Source: Paenibacillus sp. BIHB 4019 (lineage in GTDB: Bacteria > Bacillota > Bacilli > Paenibacillales > Paenibacillaceae). Taken from it: DNA of 64,000 nt. A model generated the notes under the pieces. It ran no database searches. It saw only the letters and a program-made list of their open reading frames with translations, and was not told the DNA's origin. Shown in pieces: positions 10,811 to 22,678 of this stretch; position 1 is the stretch's first letter; every line of letters begins with the position of its first letter. Made by a program: the position numbers and the translations under genes. The stretch spans positions 3,414,001 to 3,478,000 of the forward strand of contig NZ_CP016808.1 of NCBI RefSeq assembly GCF_002741035.1, written 5' to 3'.

Positions 10811-12001
10811 TTGATTGGGGAAAAAGGTACGGATTCAGGCGAGAGAGTGCGGTTAGCGGAGGAACGCAAGTATTGGGTGAGCGAGCTATGCCGGGTTGCT
10901 GAGCCTGTGCTGCGTCTGCTTGCGGCTCGTGAGCTAAAAAAAACGATGCCCGTGCAGTCTGCTGCGGGACAGGACCGCTCTGATGTGACCCATCTGGAGG
11001 CGCTGGGCCGCCTTTTATGTGGAATAGCGCCCTGGCTTGAGGGCAGCGGCGGGGCAGACGAAGAGGAAGAGCGGCTGCGCCAGCAATATGCGGAGCTGTC
11101 TCGCGGCGCAATTGCCGCCGGCTGCGACCCGGAATCGCCTGATTATATGAATTTCGCTGAAGGCTACCAGCCGATTGTCGATACGGCGTTTCTGGCGCAG
11201 GCGATTTTACGTGCGCCGACGGAGCTTTGGGACAAGCTGGATGCCAAGGCGCAGAAGCACGTTGTCCAAGCTTTCAAACTAACCCGCTCGCGCAAGCCCT
11301 TCGCCATGAATTGGCTGCTTTTCTCCGCGATTATTGAAGCGGCCTTGTACCGCATGGGAGAAAGCGACTGGGACCCGATGCGCATTGATTACGCCCTTAA
11401 GCAGCATGAGCAGTGGTATGTCGGAGATGGGGCCTATGGTGATGGGCCATCGTTCCACTTCGACTATTACAACAGCTTTGTAATCCAGCCTATGCTCGTT
11501 GACATTGTAGCAGCCGTTCAAGGCTGCTATGAAGATTGGGATGCAATGCACGCGAGCATCAAGGAGAGAGCGAAGCGCTGGGCGGAGGTGCAGGAGCGGC
11601 TCATTTCGCCGGAGGGCACATTTCCGCCGCTGGGACGCTCGCTTGCGTACCGCTGCGGCGCCATGCAAAGCTTGGCGCAAAGTGCGCTGCTCGGCGAGCT
11701 GCCAAGCAGCGTAACTCCGGCGCAGGCGCGATGCGCATTAACAGCGGTTATCCGCCGCAGCCTGTCTGTGCCCGGCACATTTACAGCGGACGGCTGGCTG
11801 ACCATCGGCTTTTGCGGCAGCCAGCCAAACATTGGCGAGCATTATATTTCCACAGGCAGCCTATATTTATGCGCGGCTGTGTTTCTCCCGCTGGGCCTTG
11901 CCGCCGAGCATCCCTTTTGGAGCGGCGAGCCTGAGGATTGGACAGCGCGCAAAGCGTGGTCAGGGTCCTTTTTTACAATTGATCATGCACTAAAGGGATA
12001 G
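10811..12001 (+). CDS. DUF2264 family protein
   Basis: 396 residues of the DUF2264 family. This family often sits in polysaccharide (pectin/rhamnogalacturonan-type) utilisation loci and has an alpha/alpha-toroid-like pattern, but its reaction is not established to my knowledge. Recognisable blocks: SPDYMNFAEGYQPIVDTAF, NWLLFSAIIEAALYRMGE, DGPSFHFDYYNSFVIQPML, and a late EHYISTGSLYLC. I use TTG 10811 because AAAGGGGCG precedes it at proper distance and no ATG is available before the conserved region. No signal peptide. It probably assists in oligosaccharide breakdown with the GH88 enzyme; that is contextual inference. Confidence 0.85.
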   Translation: MIGEKGTDSGERVRLAEERKYWVSELCRVAEPVLRLLAARELKKTMPVQSAAGQDRSDVTHLEALGRLLCGIAPWLEGSGGADEEEERLRQQYAELSRGAIAAGCDPESPDYMNFAEGYQPIVDTAFLAQAILRAPTELWDKLDAKAQKHVVQAFKLTRSRKPFAMNWLLFSAIIEAALYRMGESDWDPMRIDYALKQHEQWYVGDGAYGDGPSFHFDYYNSFVIQPMLVDIVAAVQGCYEDWDAMHASIKERAKRWAEVQERLISPEGTFPPLGRSLAYRCGAMQSLAQSALLGELPSSVTPAQARCALTAVIRRSLSVPGTFTADGWLTIGFCGSQPNIGEHYISTGSLYLCAAVFLPLGLAAEHPFWSGEPEDWTARKAWSGSFFTIDHALKG

Positions 12002-12049
12002 CAGTCATAATAGGTTGCGAGAAAGCTGCCAGCAGCAAGAGAAAATGAA

Positions 12050-12091
12050 GAAGCGCAGCCATTTTCGTACAGGGGCGCTTTCTTTTATTTT
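12050..12091 (+). terminator. Probable terminator after the DUF2264 gene
   Basis: GAAGCGC (12050-12056) pairs with GCGCTTTC (12075 onward), followed by TTTTATTTTT. The loop is long (18 bases), so moderate confidence. The following 200 bases to the groE promoter hold nothing I recognise. Confidence 0.55.
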
Positions 12092-12298
12092 TGCAGCTAT
12101 TTGTGGCCTGCGCACTTTATAAATGCGAAGCTTCAGCCGCGCCTCAAACTTTTACAGAAGACCGTTTACCTAGGCATAAGCTCGGCTACAATGGATGAGG
12201 GGCTTTGCTAGCGCAGCATGAGTTGAAGCGGAAGGGTTCATAAAGCGGTCTTTTTGCCAATGGTATGTAAATTTCCTGCAAAAATCATTCCCAAGCAC

Positions 12299-12327
12299 TT
12301 GAAATTAATAACGAAAAAAAGTATGAT
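12299..12327 (+). promoter_or_regulatory. Sigma-A promoter of groESL
   Basis: TTGAAA (12299-12304), 17-base spacer, TATGAT (12322-12327). Transcription should start near 12334, immediately ahead of the CIRCE element. Confidence 0.88.
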
Positions 12328-12338
12328 AAACATGATTG

Positions 12339-12365
12339 TTAGCACTTCATGCTCATGAGTGCTAA
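12339..12365 (+). promoter_or_regulatory. CIRCE operator (HrcA)
   Basis: TTAGCACTT-N9-GAGTGCTAA. The right arm is canonical; the left arm ends in T instead of C, giving one mismatch in the stem. HrcA binds this element and represses groESL until heat shock titrates GroEL. Confidence 0.95.
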
Positions 12366-12404
12366 CAAAAATAAGCGACAAATTTTTAAAGGAGGCTATT
12401 TTCA

Positions 12405-12686
12405 ATGATCAGACCTTTGGGTGAACGTGTATTAGTAGAAGCGATCGCGAAAGAAGAAACGACTGCAAGCGGTATCGTTTTGCCAGATTCGGCTAAGGAA
12501 AAACCGCAAGAAGGTAAAGTGGTGGCTGTTGGCAGCGGCGCGCTGAAAGACGGAGTTCGCGTAGCGCTTGAAGTTAAAGAAGGCGATCGCGTCCTTTTCT
12601 CCAAATATGCGGGAACAGAAGTTAAATACGACGGCAAAGAGTATTTGATTATGAAAGAAAGCGACATTCACGCGATCTTTGAATAG
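12405..12686 (+). CDS. groES: Co-chaperonin GroES
   Basis: Ten-kilodalton heptameric lid of the GroEL chamber, 93 residues, full length. Typical blocks are [13 protein letters not shown], the mobile loop [11 protein letters not shown] (residues about 17-27) and [25 protein letters not shown] precedes the ATG by 7 bases. First gene of the groESL operon, 91 bases before groEL, controlled by the promoter and CIRCE immediately upstream. Confidence 0.99.
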   Translation: MIRPLGERVLVEAIAKEETTASGIVLPDSAKEKPQEGKVVAVGSGALKDGVRVALEVKEGDRVLFSKYAGTEVKYDGKEYLIMKESDIHAIFE

Positions 12687-12771
12687 GCTGCTAACATACA
12701 GCTTGACTGGACTTAAACGAAACGGCGCAGGCCGTTAAGCATACTTATATGAATATATTTTCGGGAGGTAA

Positions 12772-14412
<1,641 letters not shown>

Positions 14413-14624
14413 AAATCATTATCATCGAAGTCATTCGATGATGAGCGACCGCGCTTAAGCGGTAGATTTCATCGCCGATGGAGCTGAAAAACGCTCCATG
14501 CGGCAGGGCAGACAAGGCTTCCGAGCTTTTCAGCTTTATATCATCCCAGCATTTTGCTTCATAAATTGAGGCTGTAATGACCACGACTTGTGAAGCAGAC
14601 ACAGCTATAAATAATAAATCAAAT

Positions 14625-14666
14625 AAAAACCACTTCTTAATGATTCTATTAGGGAGTGGTTTTTTG
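14625..14666 (+). terminator. Terminator downstream of groEL
   Basis: AAAACCACTTC pairs with GGGAGTGGTTTT across a loop of about 16 bases and runs into TTTTTT. Closer to groEL, ATCATCGAA-GTCA-TTCGATGAT (about 14424-14445) is another hairpin without a T-run. From 14667 to 14952 I see no gene or clear signal. Confidence 0.75.
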
Positions 14667-14952
14667 TGTTGTTTACGTTTGTGAATGCGGTTACAAGTTT
14701 AAAGTTTTCTTTGTACTTCACTGATGATTCTATCAATCATGGTAGGATAAGAGGGAAAAAAAGATAGGATTTTCGCACTTACTGTCGTAATTTTAGTTGT
14801 TATGTAAGGAAGATAGGTATAACTGAAGGCGGGGGACGATGCATTTGTGATGACGAAGCGGTCAGTGGGATAGCGTATTTGAGCCTGATAATAAGCGTGC
14901 CAACAGGGCAACGAAAGAGATTCAAAACTACTAATAGAGAGGATAAAAAGGG

Positions 14953-17900
14953 ATGAAACAAGTAATTAAACAGGCATGGAAATTAAAATCGCCTCTACTT
15001 GCATGGATGATTGCCATCAGCATGGTAATGAGCTTGTTGCCAGTGCCTCAGGTGGCAGCATCAGAACCCAGTGGTTTTCAAAATATGAATCGAACGATTG
15101 AATTTCAAGATGTTAGTTCAACGGATTGGTTCTACGATGAGGTAGTTTATGTCCAGCAGAATGGATTATTTAACGGAACGGGTGAGGATACTTTCTCGCC
15201 TAATGGAACGATGACTCGCGCCATGTATGTGACAGCACTAGGAAGAATGGCAGGTGTGGATATAAGGGAGTATCCTGTCTCGTCTTTTGCCGATGTGCAG
15301 ACGGGTGTTTGGTATGCACCGTATGTGGAGTGGGCAGTTAAGACAGGGATTACTGTTGGTACGGGCAACCAGAGCTTTTCTGCAGATGCCACAATAACTA
15401 GGGAACAGATGGCGACGATGACTTTACGTTATTTTGAACACTATCAAATTCCCTATCAAACTAGTAATTTCATAACCACAGCACCAGCAGATCTTGCGAG
15501 TGCATCACCTTGGGCAGCCAATGCTATTGTAAAACTATGGCAAGCAGGCTTGTTCGTTGGTGATAAAAATAGTAACTTCAAACCGCATGCCCAAGCAACT
15601 CGTGCGGAAGCAGCTGCTACCTTCATGCGTAGTGACGCGATTGTGAAGGAGTGGCAAGGCCAAAATCAACCGACGACAACACCAGCACCAACATCTACAC
15701 CAACACCTGAACCTAGCAGTAACAGTGGTGCTGGTGGAGGCAACAGCGGCAATAACAACGGTGGCAACGGCACTAAATATACGCTGACGTTCGAGAGCAA
15801 CGGCGGATCAGCTGTAACAACCCTGACGGTACCGCAAGGGGAAGCGTTAAGTAAGTTACCTGTCCCGACAAAAGACGGATTCATTTTCCAAGGATGGTTT
15901 AGGGATAGTGATTTGTCACTTATCTTCGCGGAAGGCAGCAGCGTTACTGCTGATACGAAGTTGTATGCGAAGTATATTGATCAAGTGAGTAATGCTGTAC
16001 AGAGTATTCCTAGTTATTCGGTAATGGATGTTGCGCCTGGTTTTACCATTACTGTAAACGATGCATCCGGTAACTTGACGGCAGAGGAAGTAAAGGCAGG
16101 AATGACATTTGTCGATACAGCGGACCCTGATTTTACGGGAATTAGCGTCATTGGTATGACGGGTACTTTCAATGTAGTGTCTGCTGCTGTAGACGGTAGA
16201 TTTGAAGAAGGCCACACTTATCAACTTACCTTGACGAACGACAGCCTGTCCTTTCAAGGTCAAGACGCAACGACGAGAATCTATGTTTTTAGCGTTGCCA
16301 AGGAAGAAGTTATGAACATTCCGCTCAATCCGGGCATGATCTATTTGCCCTTCGCGGAAGTCAGAGATATGATGCTGGACGGCGCGGATGTAAGTTCACC
16401 CGTGATTCCGGTGGTCACAACGACGGTGGGCGGCAGCGAGACTGGTCTCGCTGCGGCGAATGCAAGCAGCGGAACGTTCACGTATACCGGAAGCGCCGCG
16501 ATTCAAGTTGGCGATGTCGTCGCCATCTATGAAGGGGTTCAACCTAATCTGCGCACGGTAGACACAACCGGCGCCGACGACGGTGATGTTGCCTATGTAC
16601 AGATCACAGCGATTAACAGTAATACCTACACCTATGACCACGCAGATTCCAAGCAAGTGTTGTTCAAGCCGGATGTTCTGCCTGTGAGCGTAGAGGCGGA
16701 TCTCGATGAAGAACGGGATAACAACTCTATCACGATAGCGCACAGCGCGATGAACTACAGCGACAGCGAGTATGCGCCACTAGGTTTGAGTGAACTCACC
16801 ACCGTTGATGTGGGCGATTTTATCGCTTTCTATGAGGGTGAATTAATTGAAGAAAGCTCCAAGGTAATCGCTTATGGGCGCATTACGTCGATTACGTCCG
16901 CGATGGAGAACGATATCATTACGTATACCGATGCCACAGAGGAAGATATCAAGCATGTCTTCGACATCTATCAGCAGCAAGCGATTGACGGCGACCTGCT
17001 GCTGTCGAAGGAGGATATCGCGAAGCTCGAGGATCAAATTGAGCAGCAAGCGATAGCCAGTGGATTCGTCGATCAAGCCGCGGACTATCTATCTACTCTG
17101 GCTATGGAGACGAATGCATTCAAGTCACAGAAGGAAGTGAGTATGCTATCGGCTTCAAATGACGTAGGCGAAGTTAGTGTGGAGAATCTGACCGTCAAAG
17201 CTTCACTTGGCACGACAGTGAAAAATATTGCCGGACAAAACTCCGGAGTAAGCGCTACGCTTCAAGTAGGAGCCGATATTGTCATTCGTATCCATGAAGA
17301 AAGCGACCTCGTCATCCATATGACCGGTACATTCCTTGAGGAGATTAGCTTGAATCTCGGCGTCAATGGGGAGACGGACTGGGGAGAGGCATGCTTGTGG
17401 CGTATCTGCATTCCTTACCCTGAGGATTACCGTGTCACCGTTAATCTGGATGCCTATACGTATACCGGGATCAACATGACGGCGAAGATCGCTACCGTCG
17501 AACACGATAAACTGGAAGATGCGCTGGATGACTGGGATAAAGCGAATACTGGTGGCGTGCTAGGCGACGTGCGAGACATCACGACAGAGATTCAAGCGTT
17601 AATGGAGGGTGTGCAAGATACCGGAGTAGACGCGTCGACGTTGCAGGAACAGTATAAAGAGATGATGGAGAACGAGACGGACTGGGTTCCATTAATTAAG
17701 GAGGAACTGTTCGAGGTGAGCAAGAACGTAGCTTATGGTATCATTGAAGTCAACTTTAAAGCAGAGTTCGTTGTCACCGGCAATGTTAACCTGACGTTAG
17801 GGCTTGATTTCAACTATACGACTGCCAAGCGCTACTCGGCTACCCTGTTCGTGCTTGGTCTCAGAGGCACGAGCAGTACCGTACCCTTGAAGGGTGACGG

Positions 17901-20900
17901 CAATTACCAGTTTACCTTCTATGTCATGGGGACGCTCGGATTGAAAGCGGGTATTAATCTGGAGCTTAAAGCGGGGGTTGGAAGTGTCGATCTGAATAGC
18001 ATTGGGCTAACCGTAGAACCCGGGGCTTATGTGAATTTGTGGGGATTCTTCTATTCTCAGTTGAAGCAGCTGAACGGGGTGAAGTCCGCCCGATCTTTAG
18101 GCGCTATGTATGTAGAAATTGGCATCTATCTGGAGAGCGCAATTGGCGTCCAATTGGGTGATGGAATGCTCTCGGCTAGCGTGCCGGTGTACGAGAATAA
18201 ATGGCCGCTGTACACGGGAGGGGCAGAGAAAAATGTTTTCGACTTCGCCTATCCGCAGGATGATAAGCTCGGAATTACATTAGCAGGAAAGGCGTCATCT
18301 CTCAATTTACCAACGAAGCTAGTAACGATGAGCTTATTCGATTTGAAAACAGGGGATATAAGTGAAGAGATGTATCTCGAACACGGTAAGTTTTCGATTG
18401 ATCCTGCGAAATTCGATGTCCAGTTAGATAATCCGAACTTCTCCTATAACAAAGAACGCCGGGTGATAAGGGTAGTCGATACGAGTGTTCCAGTAAGCAC
18501 GGGCAACTTAGTCATTACATGGAAGGACTCACCACTTACGTTCAATGCTGCACCGCTCAAGCGCACGATTCCGTTGACTTGGTTTGCCAGAGTAGGGGAT
18601 TATACCCTGCAATTGGATCCACAGAATGGAGAAATGACCGAAGTTATCGCTGCCGCTTATAATGCGCCGCTTCGTGTAACAACTCCGATCAAACCGGGAT
18701 ACACCTTTGATGGATGGTACACGGAGGCTTCTGGTGGTCAGAAGATGACGATTCCAAGCCAAATGCCTGCAGAGGATCGCAATTTGTATGCGCACTGGAT
18801 TGTGAATACGAATACACCTTATACCGTTGAGCATTATTTGATTGATCCGAATACAGGAACAGCGTCTTCGCCTGCTTATACGGAAACATTGACCGGGACT
18901 ACTGATACAGAGATCAGGATGACAGCCGATAGGTTTAATGATCAAGGCTACAGGAATAGCACGGTAAGTGGGGTGTATATCAAGGGAGATGGTTCGACGG
19001 TCGCTAGATTATATTACACTCCAGCGAATCGTACGATGAGCTTCAACTTGGGCTACACAGGCCCCCAGATCTTCAAGGTAACGGAGCAATTCGGCAAGAA
19101 CATTGCCGCACGTATACCATTAATACCGACGAGGCTCGGATATACGTTTGCCGGTTGGACACCAGAGGTTCCTAGAACTATGCCGACTTCAGATACAACC
19201 TATACCGCAAAGTGGATAGCAAGGGAGGATATATCTTACCAAGTCGTTCATCTACATCAAAATATTTCAAGTAATACTTATACGGTGGCAGATACAGAAT
19301 CTTATCGCGGTACAACGGGCACCGAAGTGGATCTAATGACAATTCAGCCTAAGTCCTATGAAAACTTTACAGTTGATTACAGCAATCCGGGAACTGTGCT
19401 TAAAAGCAAAATAGCAGGCGACGGTACAACAACTCTGAAGGTATTTTACAAGCGCAGCAATTATAAGATGACGATTAATTACAATGGCGCAGGCATGGAG
19501 ACTAGTGAAGTTGACGTACCATATGGAGCGACTACGTCGCTACGTTTAGGTAATCCGATTCGGGAGGGATATACATTCGCAGGATGGTTGCCTGCACCAC
19601 CGCAAGCGATGCCTAATCATAATGTTGAAGTTACCGCACAATGGAAGCCTAACAGCTATACGGTAAGCTTCAATGTTAATGGCGCTTTACAGGAGGTTGC
19701 GGATCAGACATTGGGCTATGGTGATAAGGTGATTGAGCCTGCTGCACCTACGCGGGAAGATTATGTGTTCGGTGGCTGGTACAGAGACAGCACCCTTAAG
19801 AATGCGTATAATTTCGCTACAGCAGTGGTAACCGATAATATGACGTTGTATGCGAAATGGAATGAATTTAGTTATAAGGTTAGTTTCGACAGCAGTGGCG
19901 GCACAGCAGTGCCTGACCAGACGGTAAAAAAAGGAGCTGTGGCTAGCATACCTACAGACCCTACGCGGGCAGGTTATGAGTTCGCTGGCTGGTATAGAGA
20001 TACCGAGCTAACGAACGCCTATGATTTCACGACAGCGGTGGTAACAGGTGATATTACGTTGTACGCGAAATGGAATGAAATTAGTTATACGGTTAGTTTT
20101 GACAGCAGTGGCGGCACATCTGTGCCTGACCAGACGGTAAGAAAAGGAGCTTTAGCTGTAGCACCTGAAAATCCAACGCAGGAAGGTTATGTGTTTGACG
20201 GTTGGTACCGTGATCATGCTCTAACGAGCGCGTACAACTTTATGACAGCGATCGTAACAGATGATATTACGTTGTATGCGAAATGGATTATGAAACAGCA
20301 AGATAGTTTAACGGTGACCTTCGACAGTAATGGCGGCACACCAGTGGCTGGACAAACGGTGCAAAAAGGATCAATTGTTGGAATACCTACAAGCCCAACG
20401 CGGGCAGGTTATTCGTTCGAGGCTTGGTACAGTGATAGCGCCCTAACGAACGCCTACAACTTCTCGACACGGGTGGACACGGGTGAACTTACGTTGTATG
20501 CGAAATGGTATAGACATAGTTATTCAGTAACTTTCAACCGGAATGGCGGTACAACAGTGCCTGGCCAGACTGTACTAGGGGGAGACATGGCTATAGAACC
20601 TGTTGGGTTTACACGGGAGGGTCATACGTTTGCTGGTTGGTACAGTGATAGCGCCCTAACGAACGCCTATAATTTCACGGATCCTGTGGTGAGAAATATA
20701 AGCTTGTACGCCAAATGGACGAGAAATTCCTATACGGTGAGCTTTGATAACAATGGCGGAGGGCAGATTAATAGTGTTAAAGTGAATCACGGCTCCACCA
20801 TAGATATACCTGGCAATCCTGGGCGGGAAGGTTATGTGTTCGCCGGTTGGTATATTGATCCTGCGTTGACGGAGGCTTATAATTTCAAAACAACATATGT

Positions 20901-22401
20901 GAATAACGATTTTACGTTGTATGCGAAGTGGACGGTCAACTATACGGTGAGCTTCGAAACGAACGGCGGTTCGGCAGTGGCTAATCAGTCTATTGTACAT
21001 GGTGAAACGGCTACGGTCCCGAATTCAAATAAAGATTCTTATGCGCTCGAGGGCTGGTACATCGACGCCGATCTGACTGAAGTATATGACTTCAAGACAC
21101 CGGTGACGAATCATATCACATTGTATGCAAAGTGGATAACGGGTTCTTACTGGATCACTTTCGATAGTAACGGAGGATCGAGTGTAGGAGGGGAGAGAGT
21201 GCCAACGGGCGGCAAGATTTCGAAGCCTTCAGGTGTATATTATGCACCGAGATTGGAGGGTTATGTGCTCGCCGGTTGGTATAGCGATAGCAGCTTGACA
21301 AATCCTTACGACTTCGATACACCAGTGACAGCAGACATGACGCTATACGCCAAGTGGGTGCCTTCACCATGGGAAGCTATAGGCAGCCCAACAGGAGAAT
21401 ACTCTCCACGCTATGCAATAGATAGCAAAGGCAATATTTTTGTAACCTATCAGCAGGGAAGCTTTGTCATCGTGAAGAAGCTTGAGAATGGCGGATGGAT
21501 AGAGATTGGCAGTAGTGGAGACAGTAATGTAACCATGGGTAGTCCAGATATTGCTATAGACAGCAATGACACTATTTACATTGCTTATTCACTTAAGGAT
21601 GGGAATTACGTTGATTATTATACCGTTGTGAGAAAATTCGATGGATTCAATTGGGATACTATAGGCTCGCCTACTAATGGGCTTGTCAATAAGAAGAATC
21701 CAAAGATATCGCTCGACGGTGCTAACAATCCATATGTCGTATATACTTCTGCTGGCGATGAAAGTCGACTTCAAGGGGTGGTGAAATATGACGGCGCAAA
21801 TTGGGTGAGCGTTAGTGGTGGTGTGGATCTATCGAAAGGTGCTTACTATCAGCCAGATATTACATTCGATAAAAACAATACCCCGTATTTGTTTTTCCAA
21901 AATTCTGAAAAAGCTGTGTTGAAGTATGAGGACGGTGCTTGGAAGGATATCATCATTGATAAGTCATCTGGGGGCGTAGGGGCGGGAAGCTCATCAGTAG
22001 CATTTGGCTTGAACAATGAGCTTTATTTCGCCTATAGCGGCAACAATGTAATTGGATTGGCACAATATACAGGACCTGACGGGGAACCTGTGGCCATAAG
22101 CCATTCTTTACAGACATCGAGTAGAGGATTGGGCATACCTATGGTAGTTGATAGCAACGGTACTCTGTATATTGCCTATAATGATTTAGCCAACGGCAAC
22201 AGGCTGACCGTAATGAAATACGACGGCAGTTGGCATCCTGTGGGCGAAGCTGCTATCTCTGGGGATATGCCGGACTATTTACAGCTTATTATAGATAGCC
22301 AAGACAATATCTATGTGATGTATCAGGAAATCTCTAATCAAGGAGAAGTTAAAACGTTCGTGAAGAAGTATGAGCCGAGCTTGGATCTGGTCTCTCCGTA
22401 A
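14953..22401 (+). CDS. Giant S-layer-anchored surface protein with InlB-type and MucBP-like repeats
   Basis: 2,482 residues, exported. A signal peptide with hydrophobic core LLAWMIAISMVMSLLP ends near AAS (residue 38). Three SLH domains (about residues 50-105, 110-165, 175-226) should bind pyruvylated wall polysaccharide. A Pro/Thr and Gly/Asn linker follows. A first InlB B-type repeat is at about 275-345. A central region of about 850 residues is unfamiliar. Residues about 1,220-2,135 hold 11 more InlB-type repeats (pattern VSFDSNGG...GWYRD...LYAKW) interrupted by two MucBP-like segments (PYTVEHYL and ISYQVVHLH). The last 340 residues repeat AIDSNDTIYIAY-like blades as in a beta-propeller. 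ATG 14953 sits behind AGAGAGG and AAAAAGGG. Probably an adhesin or matrix-binding protein; no enzyme motif seen. Confidence 0.93.
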   Translation: MKQVIKQAWKLKSPLLAWMIAISMVMSLLPVPQVAASEPSGFQNMNRTIEFQDVSSTDWFYDEVVYVQQNGLFNGTGEDTFSPNGTMTRAMYVTALGRMAGVDIREYPVSSFADVQTGVWYAPYVEWAVKTGITVGTGNQSFSADATITREQMATMTLRYFEHYQIPYQTSNFITTAPADLASASPWAANAIVKLWQAGLFVGDKNSNFKPHAQATRAEAAATFMRSDAIVKEWQGQNQPTTTPAPTSTPTPEPSSNSGAGGGNSGNNNGGNGTKYTLTFESNGGSAVTTLTVPQGEALSKLPVPTKDGFIFQGWFRDSDLSLIFAEGSSVTADTKLYAKYIDQVSNAVQSIPSYSVMDVAPGFTITVNDASGNLTAEEVKAGMTFVDTADPDFTGISVIGMTGTFNVVSAAVDGRFEEGHTYQLTLTNDSLSFQGQDATTRIYVFSVAKEEVMNIPLNPGMIYLPFAEVRDMMLDGADVSSPVIPVVTTTVGGSETGLAAANASSGTFTYTGSAAIQVGDVVAIYEGVQPNLRTVDTTGADDGDVAYVQITAINSNTYTYDHADSKQVLFKPDVLPVSVEADLDEERDNNSITIAHSAMNYSDSEYAPLGLSELTTVDVGDFIAFYEGELIEESSKVIAYGRITSITSAMENDIITYTDATEEDIKHVFDIYQQQAIDGDLLLSKEDIAKLEDQIEQQAIASGFVDQAADYLSTLAMETNAFKSQKEVSMLSASNDVGEVSVENLTVKASLGTTVKNIAGQNSGVSATLQVGADIVIRIHEESDLVIHMTGTFLEEISLNLGVNGETDWGEACLWRICIPYPEDYRVTVNLDAYTYTGINMTAKIATVEHDKLEDALDDWDKANTGGVLGDVRDITTEIQALMEGVQDTGVDASTLQEQYKEMMENETDWVPLIKEELFEVSKNVAYGIIEVNFKAEFVVTGNVNLTLGLDFNYTTAKRYSATLFVLGLRGTSSTVPLKGDGNYQFTFYVMGTLGLKAGINLELKAGVGSVDLNSIGLTVEPGAYVNLWGFFYSQLKQLNGVKSARSLGAMYVEIGIYLESAIGVQLGDGMLSASVPVYENKWPLYTGGAEKNVFDFAYPQDDKLGITLAGKASSLNLPTKLVTMSLFDLKTGDISEEMYLEHGKFSIDPAKFDVQLDNPNFSYNKERRVIRVVDTSVPVSTGNLVITWKDSPLTFNAAPLKRTIPLTWFARVGDYTLQLDPQNGEMTEVIAAAYNAPLRVTTPIKPGYTFDGWYTEASGGQKMTIPSQMPAEDRNLYAHWIVNTNTPYTVEHYLIDPNTGTASSPAYTETLTGTTDTEIRMTADRFNDQGYRNSTVSGVYIKGDGSTVARLYYTPANRTMSFNLGYTGPQIFKVTEQFGKNIAARIPLIPTRLGYTFAGWTPEVPRTMPTSDTTYTAKWIAREDISYQVVHLHQNISSNTYTVADTESYRGTTGTEVDLMTIQPKSYENFTVDYSNPGTVLKSKIAGDGTTTLKVFYKRSNYKMTINYNGAGMETSEVDVPYGATTSLRLGNPIREGYTFAGWLPAPPQAMPNHNVEVTAQWKPNSYTVSFNVNGALQEVADQTLGYGDKVIEPAAPTREDYVFGGWYRDSTLKNAYNFATAVVTDNMTLYAKWNEFSYKVSFDSSGGTAVPDQTVKKGAVASIPTDPTRAGYEFAGWYRDTELTNAYDFTTAVVTGDITLYAKWNEISYTVSFDSSGGTSVPDQTVRKGALAVAPENPTQEGYVFDGWYRDHALTSAYNFMTAIVTDDITLYAKWIMKQQDSLTVTFDSNGGTPVAGQTVQKGSIVGIPTSPTRAGYSFEAWYSDSALTNAYNFSTRVDTGELTLYAKWYRHSYSVTFNRNGGTTVPGQTVLGGDMAIEPVGFTREGHTFAGWYSDSALTNAYNFTDPVVRNISLYAKWTRNSYTVSFDNNGGGQINSVKVNHGSTIDIPGNPGREGYVFAGWYIDPALTEAYNFKTTYVNNDFTLYAKWTVNYTVSFETNGGSAVANQSIVHGETATVPNSNKDSYALEGWYIDADLTEVYDFKTPVTNHITLYAKWITGSYWITFDSNGGSSVGGERVPTGGKISKPSGVYYAPRLEGYVLAGWYSDSSLTNPYDFDTPVTADMTLYAKWVPSPWEAIGSPTGEYSPRYAIDSKGNIFVTYQQGSFVIVKKLENGGWIEIGSSGDSNVTMGSPDIAIDSNDTIYIAYSLKDGNYVDYYTVVRKFDGFNWDTIGSPTNGLVNKKNPKISLDGANNPYVVYTSAGDESRLQGVVKYDGANWVSVSGGVDLSKGAYYQPDITFDKNNTPYLFFQNSEKAVLKYEDGAWKDIIIDKSSGGVGAGSSSVAFGLNNELYFAYSGNNVIGLAQYTGPDGEPVAISHSLQTSSRGLGIPMVVDSNGTLYIAYNDLANGNRLTVMKYDGSWHPVGEAAISGDMPDYLQLIIDSQDNIYVMYQEISNQGEVKTFVKKYEPSLDLVSP
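19651..21360 (+). repeat. Eight tandem ~210-bp coding repeats (InlB B-type)
   Basis: The last eight InlB-type repeats are contiguous and similar at DNA level; for instance 32 bases encoding a WYSDSALTNAY segment are identical at about 20,427 and 20,637. Such repeats are prone to expansion and contraction by recombination and could be misassembled. Confidence 0.9.
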
Positions 22402-22417
22402 TCTTAGTTAGTACAGG

Positions 22418-22450
22418 GCAGTCTATTCCCACCGGAATAGGCTGCTTTTC
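22418..22450 (+). terminator. Terminator of the giant surface protein gene
   Basis: GCAGTCTATTCC pairs with GGAATAGGCTGC (one G-T pair) over loop CACC, followed by TTTT. A 14-base palindrome TGCCCCATGGGGCA at 22515-22528 has no assigned role. Confidence 0.85.
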
Positions 22451-22614
22451 TGTTAGTCCATTCAAGGCATTAGCTAGAAGATGTAAGTATTTGGTGAAAA
22501 AAATGATACGGTTCTGCCCCATGGGGCAATAATCCAAGAGTTTTTTATGTTTTAATTTCACTGAATTATGAGGAAGCCTCTGTTTCATTGTCTTAGTGGC
22601 ATGTACCACAAAAC

Positions 22615-22664
22615 ACAAAAATAAGAGACCTTTTCTAAGTTCAATGAACTTTCGAGAGGTCTCT
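22615..22664 (-). terminator. Terminator of the dus gene (minus strand)
   Basis: AGAGACCT and AGGTCTCT enclose a second stem AAGTTC/GAACTT; read on the minus strand the hairpin is followed by TTATTTTT. It ends 15 bases past the dus stop codon. Confidence 0.8.
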
Positions 22665-22678
22665 CATCACTTAATGGC

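Noticed and set aside
22515..22528. Perfect 14-base palindrome TGCCCCATGGGGCA
   Set aside because: Lies between two convergent terminators with no promoter near; no role could be supported.
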